Shown: positions 1 to 7,363 of the stretch, piece by piece
How the letters are laid out: every line of letters begins with the position of its first letter
How positions within the stretch are numbered: position 1 is the first letter of the stretch
Assembly: GCA_035539855.1 (NCBI GenBank)
Contig: DATLHO010000054.1
Coordinates: 1-15,673, forward strand
DNA length: 15,673 bases
DNA from: DATLHO01 sp035539855
GTDB taxonomy: Bacteria > Bacteroidota > Ignavibacteria > OLB7
Direction: 5' to 3'
Translations under genes and position numbers: made by a program
The notes under the pieces: model-generated
Databases searched by the model: none
Seen by the model: only the letters and a program-made list of their open reading frames with translations
What the model was told of the DNA's origin: nothing

Positions 1-857
1 ACTTCATCAACTTCAACGGCACCGCGGGCGTGTGGCGCCGGAGCTGCATCGACGACGCCGGCGGCTGGCACGTCGACACGCTCACCGAGGACCTCGACAT
101 CTCCTACCGCGCGCAGTTGCGCGGCTGGCGTTTTCTCTACCGCAATGACGTGACGGTGCCGGCGGAGCTGCCGTCGGAGATCAACGGCCTGAAGACGCAG
201 CAGTTCCGCTGGACGAAGGGAGCGATCGAGACCGCACGCAAGCTGCTCGGAAGCGTCTGGCGCTCGGACCAGTCGCTGACCGTGAAGATCCAGGCGACGA
301 GCCATCTGACGGCGAACCTGATCTTCCCGTTCGTGTTGCTCGTCGCGCTGCTCAACGTACCGATGGTGATTCTCAAGGGCACCGATCCCTCGTTCTCGCG
401 CTGGTTCGACTACCTCGGCTCGTTCCTCGTCGCGTCGTTCACGACGCTCGCATTCTACATCAGCGCGCAGCGCGATCTGACGAGCGACTGGCGGCGCCGG
501 ATGCTGATCTTCCCGCTGTTCATCGCGGGGACGATGGGCATGGCGGTCAGCAACACGCGCGCGGTCGTCGAGGCGCTCGTGCGCCGGCCGAGCGCCTTCG
601 AGCGCACGCCGAAGTACAACATCGTCACGCGCTCCGATCAATGGGAGTCGAGCCGCTACCGCAGCGCGCGCATCAGCGCCGAGGCGATCATCGAGCTGCT
701 GATCGCGCTCTACTTCGTCGCGGGCATCATCCTGGCGATCGCCCTCGGCGAGCTCGCGGTGATACCGTTCCAGCTCGTGTTCCTCGTCGGTTTCGGAAGC
801 ACCGGCGTGCTGTCGGTGCGGCACGCGTTGGGGAAGGGTTCCGTCGCCTCCCATTGA
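1..857 (+). CDS. Membrane glycosyltransferase family 2, C-terminal part (5' truncated)
   Basis: The reading frame is open from the left edge (phase starting at base 3) to TGA at 855-857, so the N-terminal catalytic half lies outside the window. The visible part begins with a FINFNGTAGVWR stretch, then TED (84-92) and the QQFRW motif (198-212). These are the acceptor-side aspartate motif and the Q-x-x-R-W motif of processive, cellulose-synthase-like GT2 enzymes. Three to five hydrophobic segments follow (about 310-380, 410-460, 510-560, 680-800), which would anchor the enzyme in the inner membrane and form the polymer channel. The family uses nucleotide sugars to build or export beta-linked polysaccharide or glycolipid; the sugar cannot be told from this part. 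A GTG at 30 is internal to the conserved motif and is not the real start. Confidence 0.88.
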   Translation, partial: FINFNGTAGVWRRSCIDDAGGWHVDTLTEDLDISYRAQLRGWRFLYRNDVTVPAELPSEINGLKTQQFRWTKGAIETARKLLGSVWRSDQSLTVKIQATSHLTANLIFPFVLLVALLNVPMVILKGTDPSFSRWFDYLGSFLVASFTTLAFYISAQRDLTSDWRRRMLIFPLFIAGTMGMAVSNTRAVVEALVRRPSAFERTPKYNIVTRSDQWESSRYRSARISAEAIIELLIALYFVAGIILAIALGELAVIPFQLVFLVGFGSTGVLSVRHALGKGSVASH

Positions 858-868
858 CGGCCGGCAAC

Positions 869-1032
869 TGTCATCCCCTTGGGGATCTTTCTTTCGGAAC
901 GACCGCCGCATGTGGGGCGGTGGGGTAGTGCGTTGGCAGCCGCCTGCGGCCGCCGCGAAGAAGAACACGCAGTGCCCCCATCGCGACATGCGGTGACTCG
1001 CACCCAAAGAAAGATCCCCGATGGGGATGACA
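869..1032. repeat. Long palindromic intergenic element with GTCATCC/GGATC ends
   Basis: The left arm 869-894 (TGTCATCCCC, tt, GGGGATCTTTCTTT) is the reverse complement of the right arm 1006-1032 (AAAGAAAGATCCCC, gat, GGGGATGACA): 24 bases per arm match exactly, differing only at the small central 2/3-base piece. The 111-base interior shows partial complementarity too (GCCGCATGT near 907 against ACATGCGG near 986; GGGGTAGTGCGT near 922 against the region CACGCAGTGCCCC at 966-978). The whole element could fold into one long imperfect hairpin. It lies between the GT2 stop and the PNP start and could end GT2 transcription. It shares end motifs with the element at 9811-9919, so a dispersed REP/MITE-like family is likely. 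No transposase is present. Confidence 0.75.
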
Positions 1033-1100
1033 GGGGCGCGATCTCCCGGGGTGGTCGCGTCGACGCGCGTTGATCCGCGCGCCTCCCGTACCTTCGCGAC

Positions 1101-1108
1101 TACATTTT
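1101..1108 (+). promoter_or_regulatory. Possible Bacteroidota-type -7 box for the PNP gene
   Basis: TACATTTT matches seven of eight positions of the Bacteroidota -7 consensus TAnnTTTG, in a short AT-richer patch 20 bases before the chosen ATG at 1129. No clear TTTG box is visible about 20 bases further upstream, so this is a weak call. Confidence 0.22.
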
Positions 1109-1128
1109 CAGAACCTGACTCTTCTCCG

Positions 1129-1950
1129 ATGTCCCTCCGCACGCACATGGCCGAGGCGGCCGCAGCGATCCGCCGGCACTCACAGCTTCAACCGTCGATC
1201 GGCATCATTCTCGGCACGGGGCTCGGACGGCTGGCCGAGGAGATCGAGCACGACGCGACCATCGACTACGGCGAGATTCCCGGGTTCCCGCTGTCGACCG
1301 TCGAGTCGCATCACGGACGACTGATCGTCGGTCACCTCGACGGCCGGCCCGTCGTCGCGATGCAGGGTCGCTTTCATTTCTATGAAGGCTACTCGATGCA
1401 GCAGATCACCTTCCCCGTCCGCGTGATGCACGAGCTCGGCGTGCGCACGCTCATCGTCTCGAACGCGTGCGGAGGCATGAACCCCCGCTACCGCCGCGGC
1501 GACCTGATGATCATCGAGGATCATATCAACCTGCTCGGCGACAACCCTCTCATCGGACCGAACGACGATTCGCTCGGCCCGCGCTTCCCCGACATGTCGG
1601 AGCCGTACAGTCACGCGCTCATCGAGCTGGCCGAAGAGGTGGCGATCGAGTGGCGGATTCACGTGCACAAGGGAACCTTCGTCGCCGTGCCGGGTCCCAA
1701 TCTGGAGACGCGCGCCGAGTACCGGTTTCTGAGGACGATCGGCGCCGACGTCGTCGGCATGAGCACCGTGCCGGAGGTCATCGTGGCACGTCATATGAAC
1801 ATGAGCGTCTTCGGGCTGTCGATCGTCACCGACGAGTGCTTCCCCGACAGCCTGCACGCGGTCGACGTCCGCGAGATCATCGCGGCGGCGAACGACGCCG
1901 AGCCGAAGATGACCGCGGTAATCCGCGGGCTCGTGGCGCGCGTCGCATAA
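1129..1950 (+). CDS. Purine nucleoside phosphorylase, trimeric PNP/MTAP family
   Basis: 273 residues, the usual size of trimeric PNPs, which split purine (deoxy)nucleosides with phosphate in the cytosol. Family landmarks in order: phosphate loop GTGLG (29-33, Thr30 at the Ser33 position of human PNP), STVESHHGR (His61, like human His64), MQGRFHFYEG (Arg81, His83), SNACGGMNP, PGPNLETRAE (Glu193, like human Glu201) and GMSTVPEVIVARH (Met211). Two pocket residues are unusual. Asp235 in VTDECF stands where human PNP has Asn243, and Val247 stands where it has His257; both substitutions occur in 5'-methylthioadenosine phosphorylase, so the substrate may be a 6-aminopurine nucleoside. ATG 1129 was chosen because an in-frame ATG at 1021 lies inside the palindromic repeat and would add repeat-encoded residues; ATG 1147 is the next option. 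No clear Shine-Dalgarno is seen. Confidence 0.93.
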   Translation: MSLRTHMAEAAAAIRRHSQLQPSIGIILGTGLGRLAEEIEHDATIDYGEIPGFPLSTVESHHGRLIVGHLDGRPVVAMQGRFHFYEGYSMQQITFPVRVMHELGVRTLIVSNACGGMNPRYRRGDLMIIEDHINLLGDNPLIGPNDDSLGPRFPDMSEPYSHALIELAEEVAIEWRIHVHKGTFVAVPGPNLETRAEYRFLRTIGADVVGMSTVPEVIVARHMNMSVFGLSIVTDECFPDSLHAVDVREIIAAANDAEPKMTAVIRGLVARVA

Positions 1951-2024
1951 TCCGTCGGCTCCAGACGAAGTGCCCGGATGATCCGTCTACCCGTGGTAGC
2001 CATTACGAGAAACACGAGAAACAC

Positions 2025-3344
2025 TTGTCAGAACAGAAGCTTCACACAGTAGCGAAGGAGCGGGAGCGGGCGATTCTGGTCGGCGTGACCGTCTACCCCG
2101 AGACCCGCGAAACCACCCTCGAACATCTCGACGAGCTCGAGCTGCTTCTCGACACCGCCGGCGGTGACTCGATCATGAAGGTCGTCCAGGGCCTGCCGCG
2201 CCACGACGGCGCGTTCCTGCTCGGCAAGGGCAAGGTCGAGGAGCTCGCGCAGATGGTCGAGGACGACAACATCTCGCTCATCGTCGTCGACGACGAGCTC
2301 TCGCCGATGCAGTCGCGCAACCTCGAGAAGGTCATCAAGCGCAAGGTCATCGACCGCACGCAGTTGATCCTCGACATCTTCGCCAGCCGCGCGCAGTCGA
2401 GCGAGGCACGCACACAGGTCGAGCTCGCGCAGTTGCAGTACATGCTGCCGCGGCTGACCAGGCAGTGGACCCACCTTTCGAAGCAGTTCGGCGGCATCGG
2501 CACGAAGGGTCCGGGCGAGACGCAGATCGAGACCGACCGCCGACTCATCCGCGACCGGATCTCGCACCTGCGCGAGAAGCTCGACAAGATCGAGACCCAG
2601 CGCGAGACCCAGCGCAAGGGCCGCGCCGACCAGTTCCGCGTCGCGCTCGTCGGCTACACCAACGCCGGCAAGTCGACGCTCATGAACGAGCTGGCCGGAC
2701 CGACCGTGCACGCCGAGGATCGCCTCTTCGCGACGCTCGACACGACCGTGCGCCAGATCGACCTGGCGCCGGGACGCCGAGCGCTGCTGTCGGATACCGT
2801 CGGATTCATCCGCAAGCTTCCTCCGAACCTCATCGCCAGCTTCCGCTCGACGCTCGCCGAGGCGAAGGAGGCGGACGTGCTGCTGCACGTCGTCGACATC
2901 GCGTCGCCGAACCTGATGGATCAGATCAGCGTCGTCGACGAAACGCTCCGCGAGATCGGCGCGGTCGGCATCCCGACGCTCATGGTCTTCAACAAGGTCG
3001 ATGTGCTCGAGGATCCCGACGTGCTCGCCGAGCTCAGCGGGCGCTACCCCGAGTCGGTCGCGATTTCCGCGGCCCGCGGCCTGCACATCAGCGCCCTGCG
3101 CGAGCGCATGGCCGCGATGATGGAGGCCACGTACGTCGAGCGGACGATCCGCGTGCCCGTGGCCGAGGCCAACCGCATCGCCAAGATTCACGAGTACGCC
3201 GACGTGCTCGACAAGCGCTACGACGACGAGTACGGCTATTATCGCCTGCGCTACAGCCCGAAGCTCATCGAGCACATCGAGAGCCTCATCGCCGCGGCCC
3301 ACGCCGAAACCGTGACCGCCGGCGCGACCCCGGTCGAGCACTAG
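2025..3344 (+). CDS. hflX: Ribosome-associated GTPase HflX
   Basis: From a probable TTG start this is 439 residues, typical for HflX, a GTPase that binds the 50S subunit and helps split or rescue stalled ribosomes. The N-terminal HflX domain contains LLGKGKVEEL (66-75) and the family signature GGIGTKGPGETQIETDRR (156-173), followed by a helical linker. The G domain has G1 GYTNAGKS (210-217), G2 ATLDTT (236-241), G3 DTVGF (257-261), G4 NKVD (323-326) and G5 SA (348-349). No ATG occurs in frame near the conserved N-terminus. TTG 2025 has a weak purine-rich stretch (GAGAA) upstream and gives MSEQKLHTVAKERERAILVG, in register with family members. It lies 74 bases after the PNP stop, so co-transcription is possible. 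A strong hairpin follows the stop. Confidence 0.95.
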   Translation: MSEQKLHTVAKERERAILVGVTVYPETRETTLEHLDELELLLDTAGGDSIMKVVQGLPRHDGAFLLGKGKVEELAQMVEDDNISLIVVDDELSPMQSRNLEKVIKRKVIDRTQLILDIFASRAQSSEARTQVELAQLQYMLPRLTRQWTHLSKQFGGIGTKGPGETQIETDRRLIRDRISHLREKLDKIETQRETQRKGRADQFRVALVGYTNAGKSTLMNELAGPTVHAEDRLFATLDTTVRQIDLAPGRRALLSDTVGFIRKLPPNLIASFRSTLAEAKEADVLLHVVDIASPNLMDQISVVDETLREIGAVGIPTLMVFNKVDVLEDPDVLAELSGRYPESVAISAARGLHISALRERMAAMMEATYVERTIRVPVAEANRIAKIHEYADVLDKRYDDEYGYYRLRYSPKLIEHIESLIAAAHAETVTAGATPVEH

Positions 3345-3366
3345 ACGCAGTGATCACGAGACGGAA

Positions 3367-3397
3367 GAGCCCCCGTCGGCACGGCCGGCGGGGGCTC
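3367..3397 (+). terminator. GC-rich hairpin terminator after hflX
   Basis: Arms 3367-3380 (GAGCCCCCGTCGGC) and 3384-3397 (GCCGGCGGGGGCTC) pair over 14 bp with one G-T wobble and an ACG loop, 22 bases past the hflX stop. There is no T-run, so it is a terminator-like stem rather than a canonical intrinsic terminator; it could work in either direction. Confidence 0.6.
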
Positions 3398-3454
3398 CGT
3401 AGTGAGCGGCCCAATTTCCGCCCTGCGGCGACGTCGCTTCCTGAGCCGTCCGGA

Positions 3455-3464
3455 TACGTTTTTG
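3455..3464 (+). promoter_or_regulatory. Possible -7 box upstream of the exported 'AsnB-like' gene
   Basis: TACGTTTTTG resembles the Bacteroidota -7 element TAnnTTTG with two extra bases. It lies in the only T-rich patch between the hflX hairpin (ends 3397) and the ATG at 3504. The position fits a new transcription unit starting after the terminator, but no -33 TTTG is evident. Confidence 0.28.
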
Positions 3465-3503
3465 CTTTGCACCGACGCCGAGCCCGCACAATCATCGGAG
3501 TCG

Positions 3504-4787
3504 ATGAATCCCCGATTGCCAATGCTCAGACACGCACTCACGTCGTTCCTGGTCCTCGTCGCGGCGAGCACCCTCGCGCACGCGCAGGCGAAGGTCCTCA
3601 TCCCGATGGACAACACGCAGACCGATCACCTGAAGGCCTACGGCATCGCCTACTGGGCGCTCGCCCGCGGCGTGCAGGTCGACTGGCTGCTGAACTACCG
3701 GTCCGGCGCGTTCATGCTCGACTACGCCGACATCGTCGCGGCGGAGTGTCGCGTACGCGGCGTCTCGTTCGAGACGATCTCGGGCGCACAGACCGCGCAG
3801 ATCTACAGCGAGGTCCAGGCCGAGGCGACGAACATGGACGTGGTGCGCCTGGAGTCGGTGCCGAAGATCGCCGTGTACGTGCCGCCCACGTTCCAGCCGT
3901 GGGACGACGCGGTGACGCTCGCGATGCAGTACGCGGAGATCCCATACGAGAAGATCTGGGACAAGGAGGTGATTGCCGGCGAGCTGAAGAAGTACGACTG
4001 GGTGCACCTGCACCATGAGGACTTCACCGGGCAGTACGGCAAGTTCTATGCGAGCTTCGCGACCGCCCCGTGGTATCAGCAGCAGGTCGGCATGCTCGAG
4101 AAGACCGCCAGCGAGCTCGGTTTCGCCAAGGTCTCGCAGCTCAAGCTCGCCGTCGCGCAGGAGCTCAAGCGCTACGTCGCCGGCGGAGGCTTCCTGTTCG
4201 CGATGTGCTCGGCGACCGACAGCTACGACATCGCCCTTGCCGCGCATCGTACCGACATCGCCGACGCGATGATGGACGGCGACTCGCCGTCGCCGAACGC
4301 GCAGCAGGAGCTCGACTTCGCCGAGACGCTCGCGTTCGAGAACTTCACCGTCGAGATGAACCCGTACGTCTACGAGTACTCCGACATCGACGTGCAGCCG
4401 AGCTTCATGTCCTCGCCGGAGACCGACTTCTTCACGCTCTTCGACTTCTCGGCGAAGTACGATCCCGTCCCGTCAATGCTCACGCAGAACCACGTCGGCG
4501 TCGTGCGAGGGTTCCTCGGACAGACGACCGCGTTCCACAAGCGATTCATCAAGAAAGGCATCACGGTGCTCGCCGAGCGCGAGGGAACCGACGAGGTGAA
4601 GTACATTACCGGCAACGTCGGACGCGGCACCTATACGTGGTATGCGGGACACGATCCCGAGGACTACCAGCACGCGGTCAACGATCCCCCGACCGATCTG
4701 TCGCTGCACAAAAGCTCGCCGGGCTACCGGCTGATCCTCAACAACGTGCTGTTCCCCTCGGCGCGAAAGAAGAAGCAGAAGACCTGA
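3504..4787 (+). CDS. Conserved exported protein of the family mislabelled asparagine synthetase B
   Basis: 427 residues with an N-terminal signal peptide (MLRHALTSFLVLVAASTLAHA, cleavage about after AHA27), so a periplasmic or secreted protein. I recognise a strongly conserved Bacteroidota family, commonly labelled 'asparagine synthetase B' in databases, from KVLIPMDNTQTDHLKAYGIA (30-49), WLLNYRSG, KIAVYVPP, HLHHEDFTGQYGKFYA (168-183), GGGFLFAMCSATDSYD (227-242), QNHVGVVRGF and HDPEDYQH (383-390). None of the N-terminal Cys glutaminase or PP-loop ATPase motifs of real asparagine synthetase is present, and the protein is exported. GGGFLFAMCSATD, with Cys235, looks like the nucleophile-elbow region of the class I glutamine-amidotransferase-like fold; that is inference. 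The true function is unknown to me. GGAG at 3497-3500 supports ATG 3504; ATG 3522 is an alternative. The Lys-rich tail RKKKQKT is notable. Confidence 0.9.
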   Translation: MNPRLPMLRHALTSFLVLVAASTLAHAQAKVLIPMDNTQTDHLKAYGIAYWALARGVQVDWLLNYRSGAFMLDYADIVAAECRVRGVSFETISGAQTAQIYSEVQAEATNMDVVRLESVPKIAVYVPPTFQPWDDAVTLAMQYAEIPYEKIWDKEVIAGELKKYDWVHLHHEDFTGQYGKFYASFATAPWYQQQVGMLEKTASELGFAKVSQLKLAVAQELKRYVAGGGFLFAMCSATDSYDIALAAHRTDIADAMMDGDSPSPNAQQELDFAETLAFENFTVEMNPYVYEYSDIDVQPSFMSSPETDFFTLFDFSAKYDPVPSMLTQNHVGVVRGFLGQTTAFHKRFIKKGITVLAEREGTDEVKYITGNVGRGTYTWYAGHDPEDYQHAVNDPPTDLSLHKSSPGYRLILNNVLFPSARKKKQKT

Positions 4788-4844
4788 TGGCTCATTTCTT
4801 GAAACCAATATCCCTCGATACGATGATCGGCTCGACGATTCGAC

Positions 4845-4850
4845 GAGGGA
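4845..4850 (+). promoter_or_regulatory. Shine-Dalgarno deciding the thioredoxin-like start
   Basis: GAGGGA, continuing as GAG, lies five bases before ATG 4856. It is one of the clearest ribosome sites in the window and selects this ATG over in-frame ATGs further upstream (4787 and 4823), which would place charged residues before the signal peptide. Confidence 0.6.
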
Positions 4851-4855
4851 GAGCA

Positions 4856-5371
4856 ATGAAACGCATACACACGAGAATCGCCGCGGGACTCGCGCTCGCG
4901 GCCATGATGATTGCCATGAACACTGAAGCGAAGGCGCAGAGCACGGAGGGCGGGACGTTTGCCTGGCAGTCGGTCAGCGCAGCGCTCGAGCAGGCACCGA
5001 CCGAGGAGAAGCTGATTCTCGTCGACGTCTACACCGACTGGTGCGGATGGTGCAAGCGCATGGACCGCGACACGTACGCCGACAGCGCCGTCGGCGCCTA
5101 CATCGCCGAGCGGTTCATCGCCGCGAAGATGAACCCGGAGAAGGAGGGAACGGTCCGCTACGACGGCCGCGAGTTCTCGCAGGCCGAGTTCGGCAAGGCC
5201 TTGGGCGTGAACGGGTATCCCGCGACGGCGTTCTTCACGTCGAAGGGAGAGCTCATCACGGTGGTGCCGGGGTATCTGCCGGCCGGCGACTTCCGACTGC
5301 TGCTGGAGTTCCTGGCCGAGGAGCACTACAAGACCACGGCCTTCGACGAGTTCAAGCGCGCGAAGTCCTGA
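4856..5371 (+). CDS. Exported thioredoxin-fold protein with CGWC active site
   Basis: 171 residues. A signal peptide (MKRIHTRIAAGLALAAMMIAMNTEAKA) exports it to the periplasm. The mature part has the start of a thioredoxin fold: strand ILVDVYTDW, then the redox pair Cys63-Gly-Trp-Cys66, and the cis-proline loop GYPAT (Pro122). The spacing and the WCGWCKRMD sequence place it with the Thioredoxin_7/SoxW-like 'thioredoxin family' proteins, which reduce or isomerise disulfides in exported proteins. It starts 68 bases after the preceding exported gene and may share its transcript. It is the only obvious thiol-disulfide protein in the window and could act on cysteine-paired secreted proteins such as the one at 10135-12201; that link is inference. 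Confidence 0.9.
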   Translation: MKRIHTRIAAGLALAAMMIAMNTEAKAQSTEGGTFAWQSVSAALEQAPTEEKLILVDVYTDWCGWCKRMDRDTYADSAVGAYIAERFIAAKMNPEKEGTVRYDGREFSQAEFGKALGVNGYPATAFFTSKGELITVVPGYLPAGDFRLLLEFLAEEHYKTTAFDEFKRAKS

Positions 5372-5406
5372 TCAGGAACGAACGCGCCGCAGGCGCCCGG
5401 AATACG

Positions 5407-5435
5407 ACGCTCGGCAGTCGAACGCTGCCGGGCGT
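5407..5435 (+). terminator. Hairpin terminator after the thioredoxin-like gene
   Basis: ACGCTCGGCAG (5407-5417) pairs with CTGCCGGGCGT (5425-5435) over 11 bp with one G-T wobble and a 7-base loop, 35 bases past the stop codon. It is followed by TCTCGTCT rather than a clean T-run. Confidence 0.5.
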
Positions 5436-5472
5436 TCTCGTCTCCAATCACTCCGACGATGACCCGCAGTTC

Positions 5473-7347
5473 ATGACCCGCTTCACCGCACTCCTGTTCG
5501 CATTCCTTTCGGCAATCATCGGCGTCGGATGCGCCGGCAGCAGCGGCGCGACGCGTCCGGCGCAGACAGTCGGCGCCTCGGTCGAGTACCGCGTCTCGAT
5601 TCCCGACGTCGACGCCGAGCGCTTCCGCGTCGAGGCGACGCTGTACGGCCTGGCCGACGACACGCTCGTGTTCCACTTCCCGGTGTGGGCTCCGGGCGCC
5701 TACGACATCGTCGACTTCGGCGCCTACGTCAGCGACTTCACCGCGCGCGCCGAGGACGGTCGCGCGCTGACGGTGCTGCGGACCGACACGAACACGTTCA
5801 GGATCGTCGGCACCACCGCGCGCGTCGAGCTTGTATACACCGTCGACGACATCGAGCACCTTCCGAACTCCGCATGGTTCGGGCTGTCGGACATCGAGGA
5901 GGACCGCGTCTTCGCCAACGGCACGGCGCTCTTCGGCTATCCCGCCGGACACAAAGAGATCCCGTACGCCGTGACCTACGAGGTGCCGCGACGCTGGGAG
6001 ATCGCCGTGGCGCTCGATCGCGCCGGCACCGACGATCACCGGTTCGTCGCCGCCGGGTACGACGAGCTGGTCGACGCGCCGGTGCAGATGGGAGCGTTTC
6101 AGCGCTTCGAGTTCGCGTACAAGGGCGTGCCGCACGTGATCACGGTGACCGCGCCGGAGCGGATCGACGACACGACCGGCGAGCAGCTCGTGGCGATGAC
6201 GCGTCGCGTCGTCGAGGCCATGAGCGGGCTCTTCGGGGATATCCCGTACGAGCGATACCTGTTCCAGCACTACCTCGTCGACATGGGCGCGACGCGTGCG
6301 CGCGGCAGCTTCGGAGCGCTCGAGCACGCGGCGAGCTCGACGTATCGCATGCCGTACTACGGACAGGATGCCGTGGCCTCGTCGCTCGCCTCGGTCGTGG
6401 CGCACGAGTTCTGGCACCTCTGGATACCGAAGCGCATCCACGTGCACCAGCTCGGGCCGTTCGACTATCAGAAGGGACCCGAGACCACGTCGCTGTGGTT
6501 CGCCGAGGGACTCACCGAGTACTACGCGCGCGCGATCAACGCGCGCATCGGCCTGTCGACGCCGGGGGGATTCCTTCGCGAGTTCCAGAGCGACCTCTCC
6601 GGACTGATCGACGAGCCGCAGGCCGAGCCGATGACCGAGCTCAGCCGACGGATCGTCCACGCGCCGATGACCGAGGTCATCGACCTGTACAAGAAGGGAC
6701 CGCTGCTGGGCTACCTGCTCGACGCGGAGATCCGATGGCAGACCAAGAACGCGCGATCGCTCGACGACGCGATGCGCCACTTCAACGCCGAGTACGGCCG
6801 CACGGGCAGGACGTTCTCCGACGACGAGATCATCCCGATCATGGAGCGGGCGACCGGCGCGTCGTTGGGCGACTTCCACCGGCGGTATATTGCCGGGCGC
6901 GACACGCTGCCGTTCCGCGAGGCGTTCGCGCGCACGGGTCTGCGCTATGTCGTGCGCGACACCGTGCGGCCCGCGATCGGCGCGGTGCTCACGGCCTCCC
7001 GCGAGGGAGCGCGGATCTCGCGGGTGCTGCCGGGGGGATCGGCCGAGCGGATGGATCTGCGCGTCGGCGACGTCATCACGACGCTCGACTTCGAGGGATA
7101 CTCGATTCCCGTGCGCGCGGTCCCGCTGGAGTACCTCGACCAGTTCTTCGCGAACGAGGACGAGTCGGCCAGCCGCGGAGGCGAACCTGTGTACGTCATC
7201 AAGACCGTCTCGGTGATGCGCGATGGCCGGCCGGTGAGGATTCCGGCGACCGTGACGATGAGTCCATCGACCGTCGAGCGTCTCGAGATCGACCCGTCGG
7301 CAACGGGGCTCGCCCTCGAGGTGCGCCGATCGATGCTGGGCTTCTAA
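5473..7347 (+). CDS. M61-family zinc metallopeptidase lipoprotein with PDZ-like domain
   Basis: 624 residues. The N-terminus MTRFTALLFAFLSAIIGVGC ends in a plausible lipobox (GVGC, Cys20), suggesting a lipid-anchored envelope protein. An N-terminal beta domain (about 30-220) of the M61 type precedes the catalytic region: GALEH (281-285, the family's G-x-LEH substrate motif), the zinc site HEFWH (311-315) and WFAEGLTEYY (342-351) with the likely third zinc ligand Glu345. A PDZ-like domain follows (about 497-560, with VGDVITTLDF). M61 enzymes are glycyl-type aminopeptidases related in fold to M1. ATG 5473 is the first start in this frame after the preceding hairpin; no Shine-Dalgarno is evident. 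The CDF transporter begins 16 bases after the stop, consistent with co-transcription. Confidence 0.93.
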   Translation: MTRFTALLFAFLSAIIGVGCAGSSGATRPAQTVGASVEYRVSIPDVDAERFRVEATLYGLADDTLVFHFPVWAPGAYDIVDFGAYVSDFTARAEDGRALTVLRTDTNTFRIVGTTARVELVYTVDDIEHLPNSAWFGLSDIEEDRVFANGTALFGYPAGHKEIPYAVTYEVPRRWEIAVALDRAGTDDHRFVAAGYDELVDAPVQMGAFQRFEFAYKGVPHVITVTAPERIDDTTGEQLVAMTRRVVEAMSGLFGDIPYERYLFQHYLVDMGATRARGSFGALEHAASSTYRMPYYGQDAVASSLASVVAHEFWHLWIPKRIHVHQLGPFDYQKGPETTSLWFAEGLTEYYARAINARIGLSTPGGFLREFQSDLSGLIDEPQAEPMTELSRRIVHAPMTEVIDLYKKGPLLGYLLDAEIRWQTKNARSLDDAMRHFNAEYGRTGRTFSDDEIIPIMERATGASLGDFHRRYIAGRDTLPFREAFARTGLRYVVRDTVRPAIGAVLTASREGARISRVLPGGSAERMDLRVGDVITTLDFEGYSIPVRAVPLEYLDQFFANEDESASRGGEPVYVIKTVSVMRDGRPVRIPATVTMSPSTVERLEIDPSATGLALEVRRSMLGF

Positions 7348-7363
7348 GGGATTTCCAGACGCA

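Noticed and set aside
1021..1128. Upstream ATG extending the PNP by 36 residues
   Set aside because: The ATG lies in the right arm of the palindromic repeat and the added residues have no counterpart in the family; ATG 1129 gives the normal length.
1467..2024. Long N-terminal extension of hflX into the PNP gene
   Set aside because: It is an out-of-frame reading of PNP rich in Arg; the conserved HflX domain starts near 2040.
2028..3341. Open frame of 437 codons on the - strand opposite hflX
   Set aside because: Low-complexity Arg/Leu/Val/Asp composition and full overlap with hflX; no motif, no ribosome site.
2465..4018. Long + strand frame across the hflX end and the next gene
   Set aside because: Arg-rich out-of-frame reading through hflX, the hairpin and the following gene; no domain motif.
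4799..4827. TTGAAA, 17 bases, GATGAT as a sigma70-like promoter before the thioredoxin-like gene
   Set aside because: The -10 box is a poor match and Bacteroidota promoters normally use other boxes; the gene may simply be co-transcribed.
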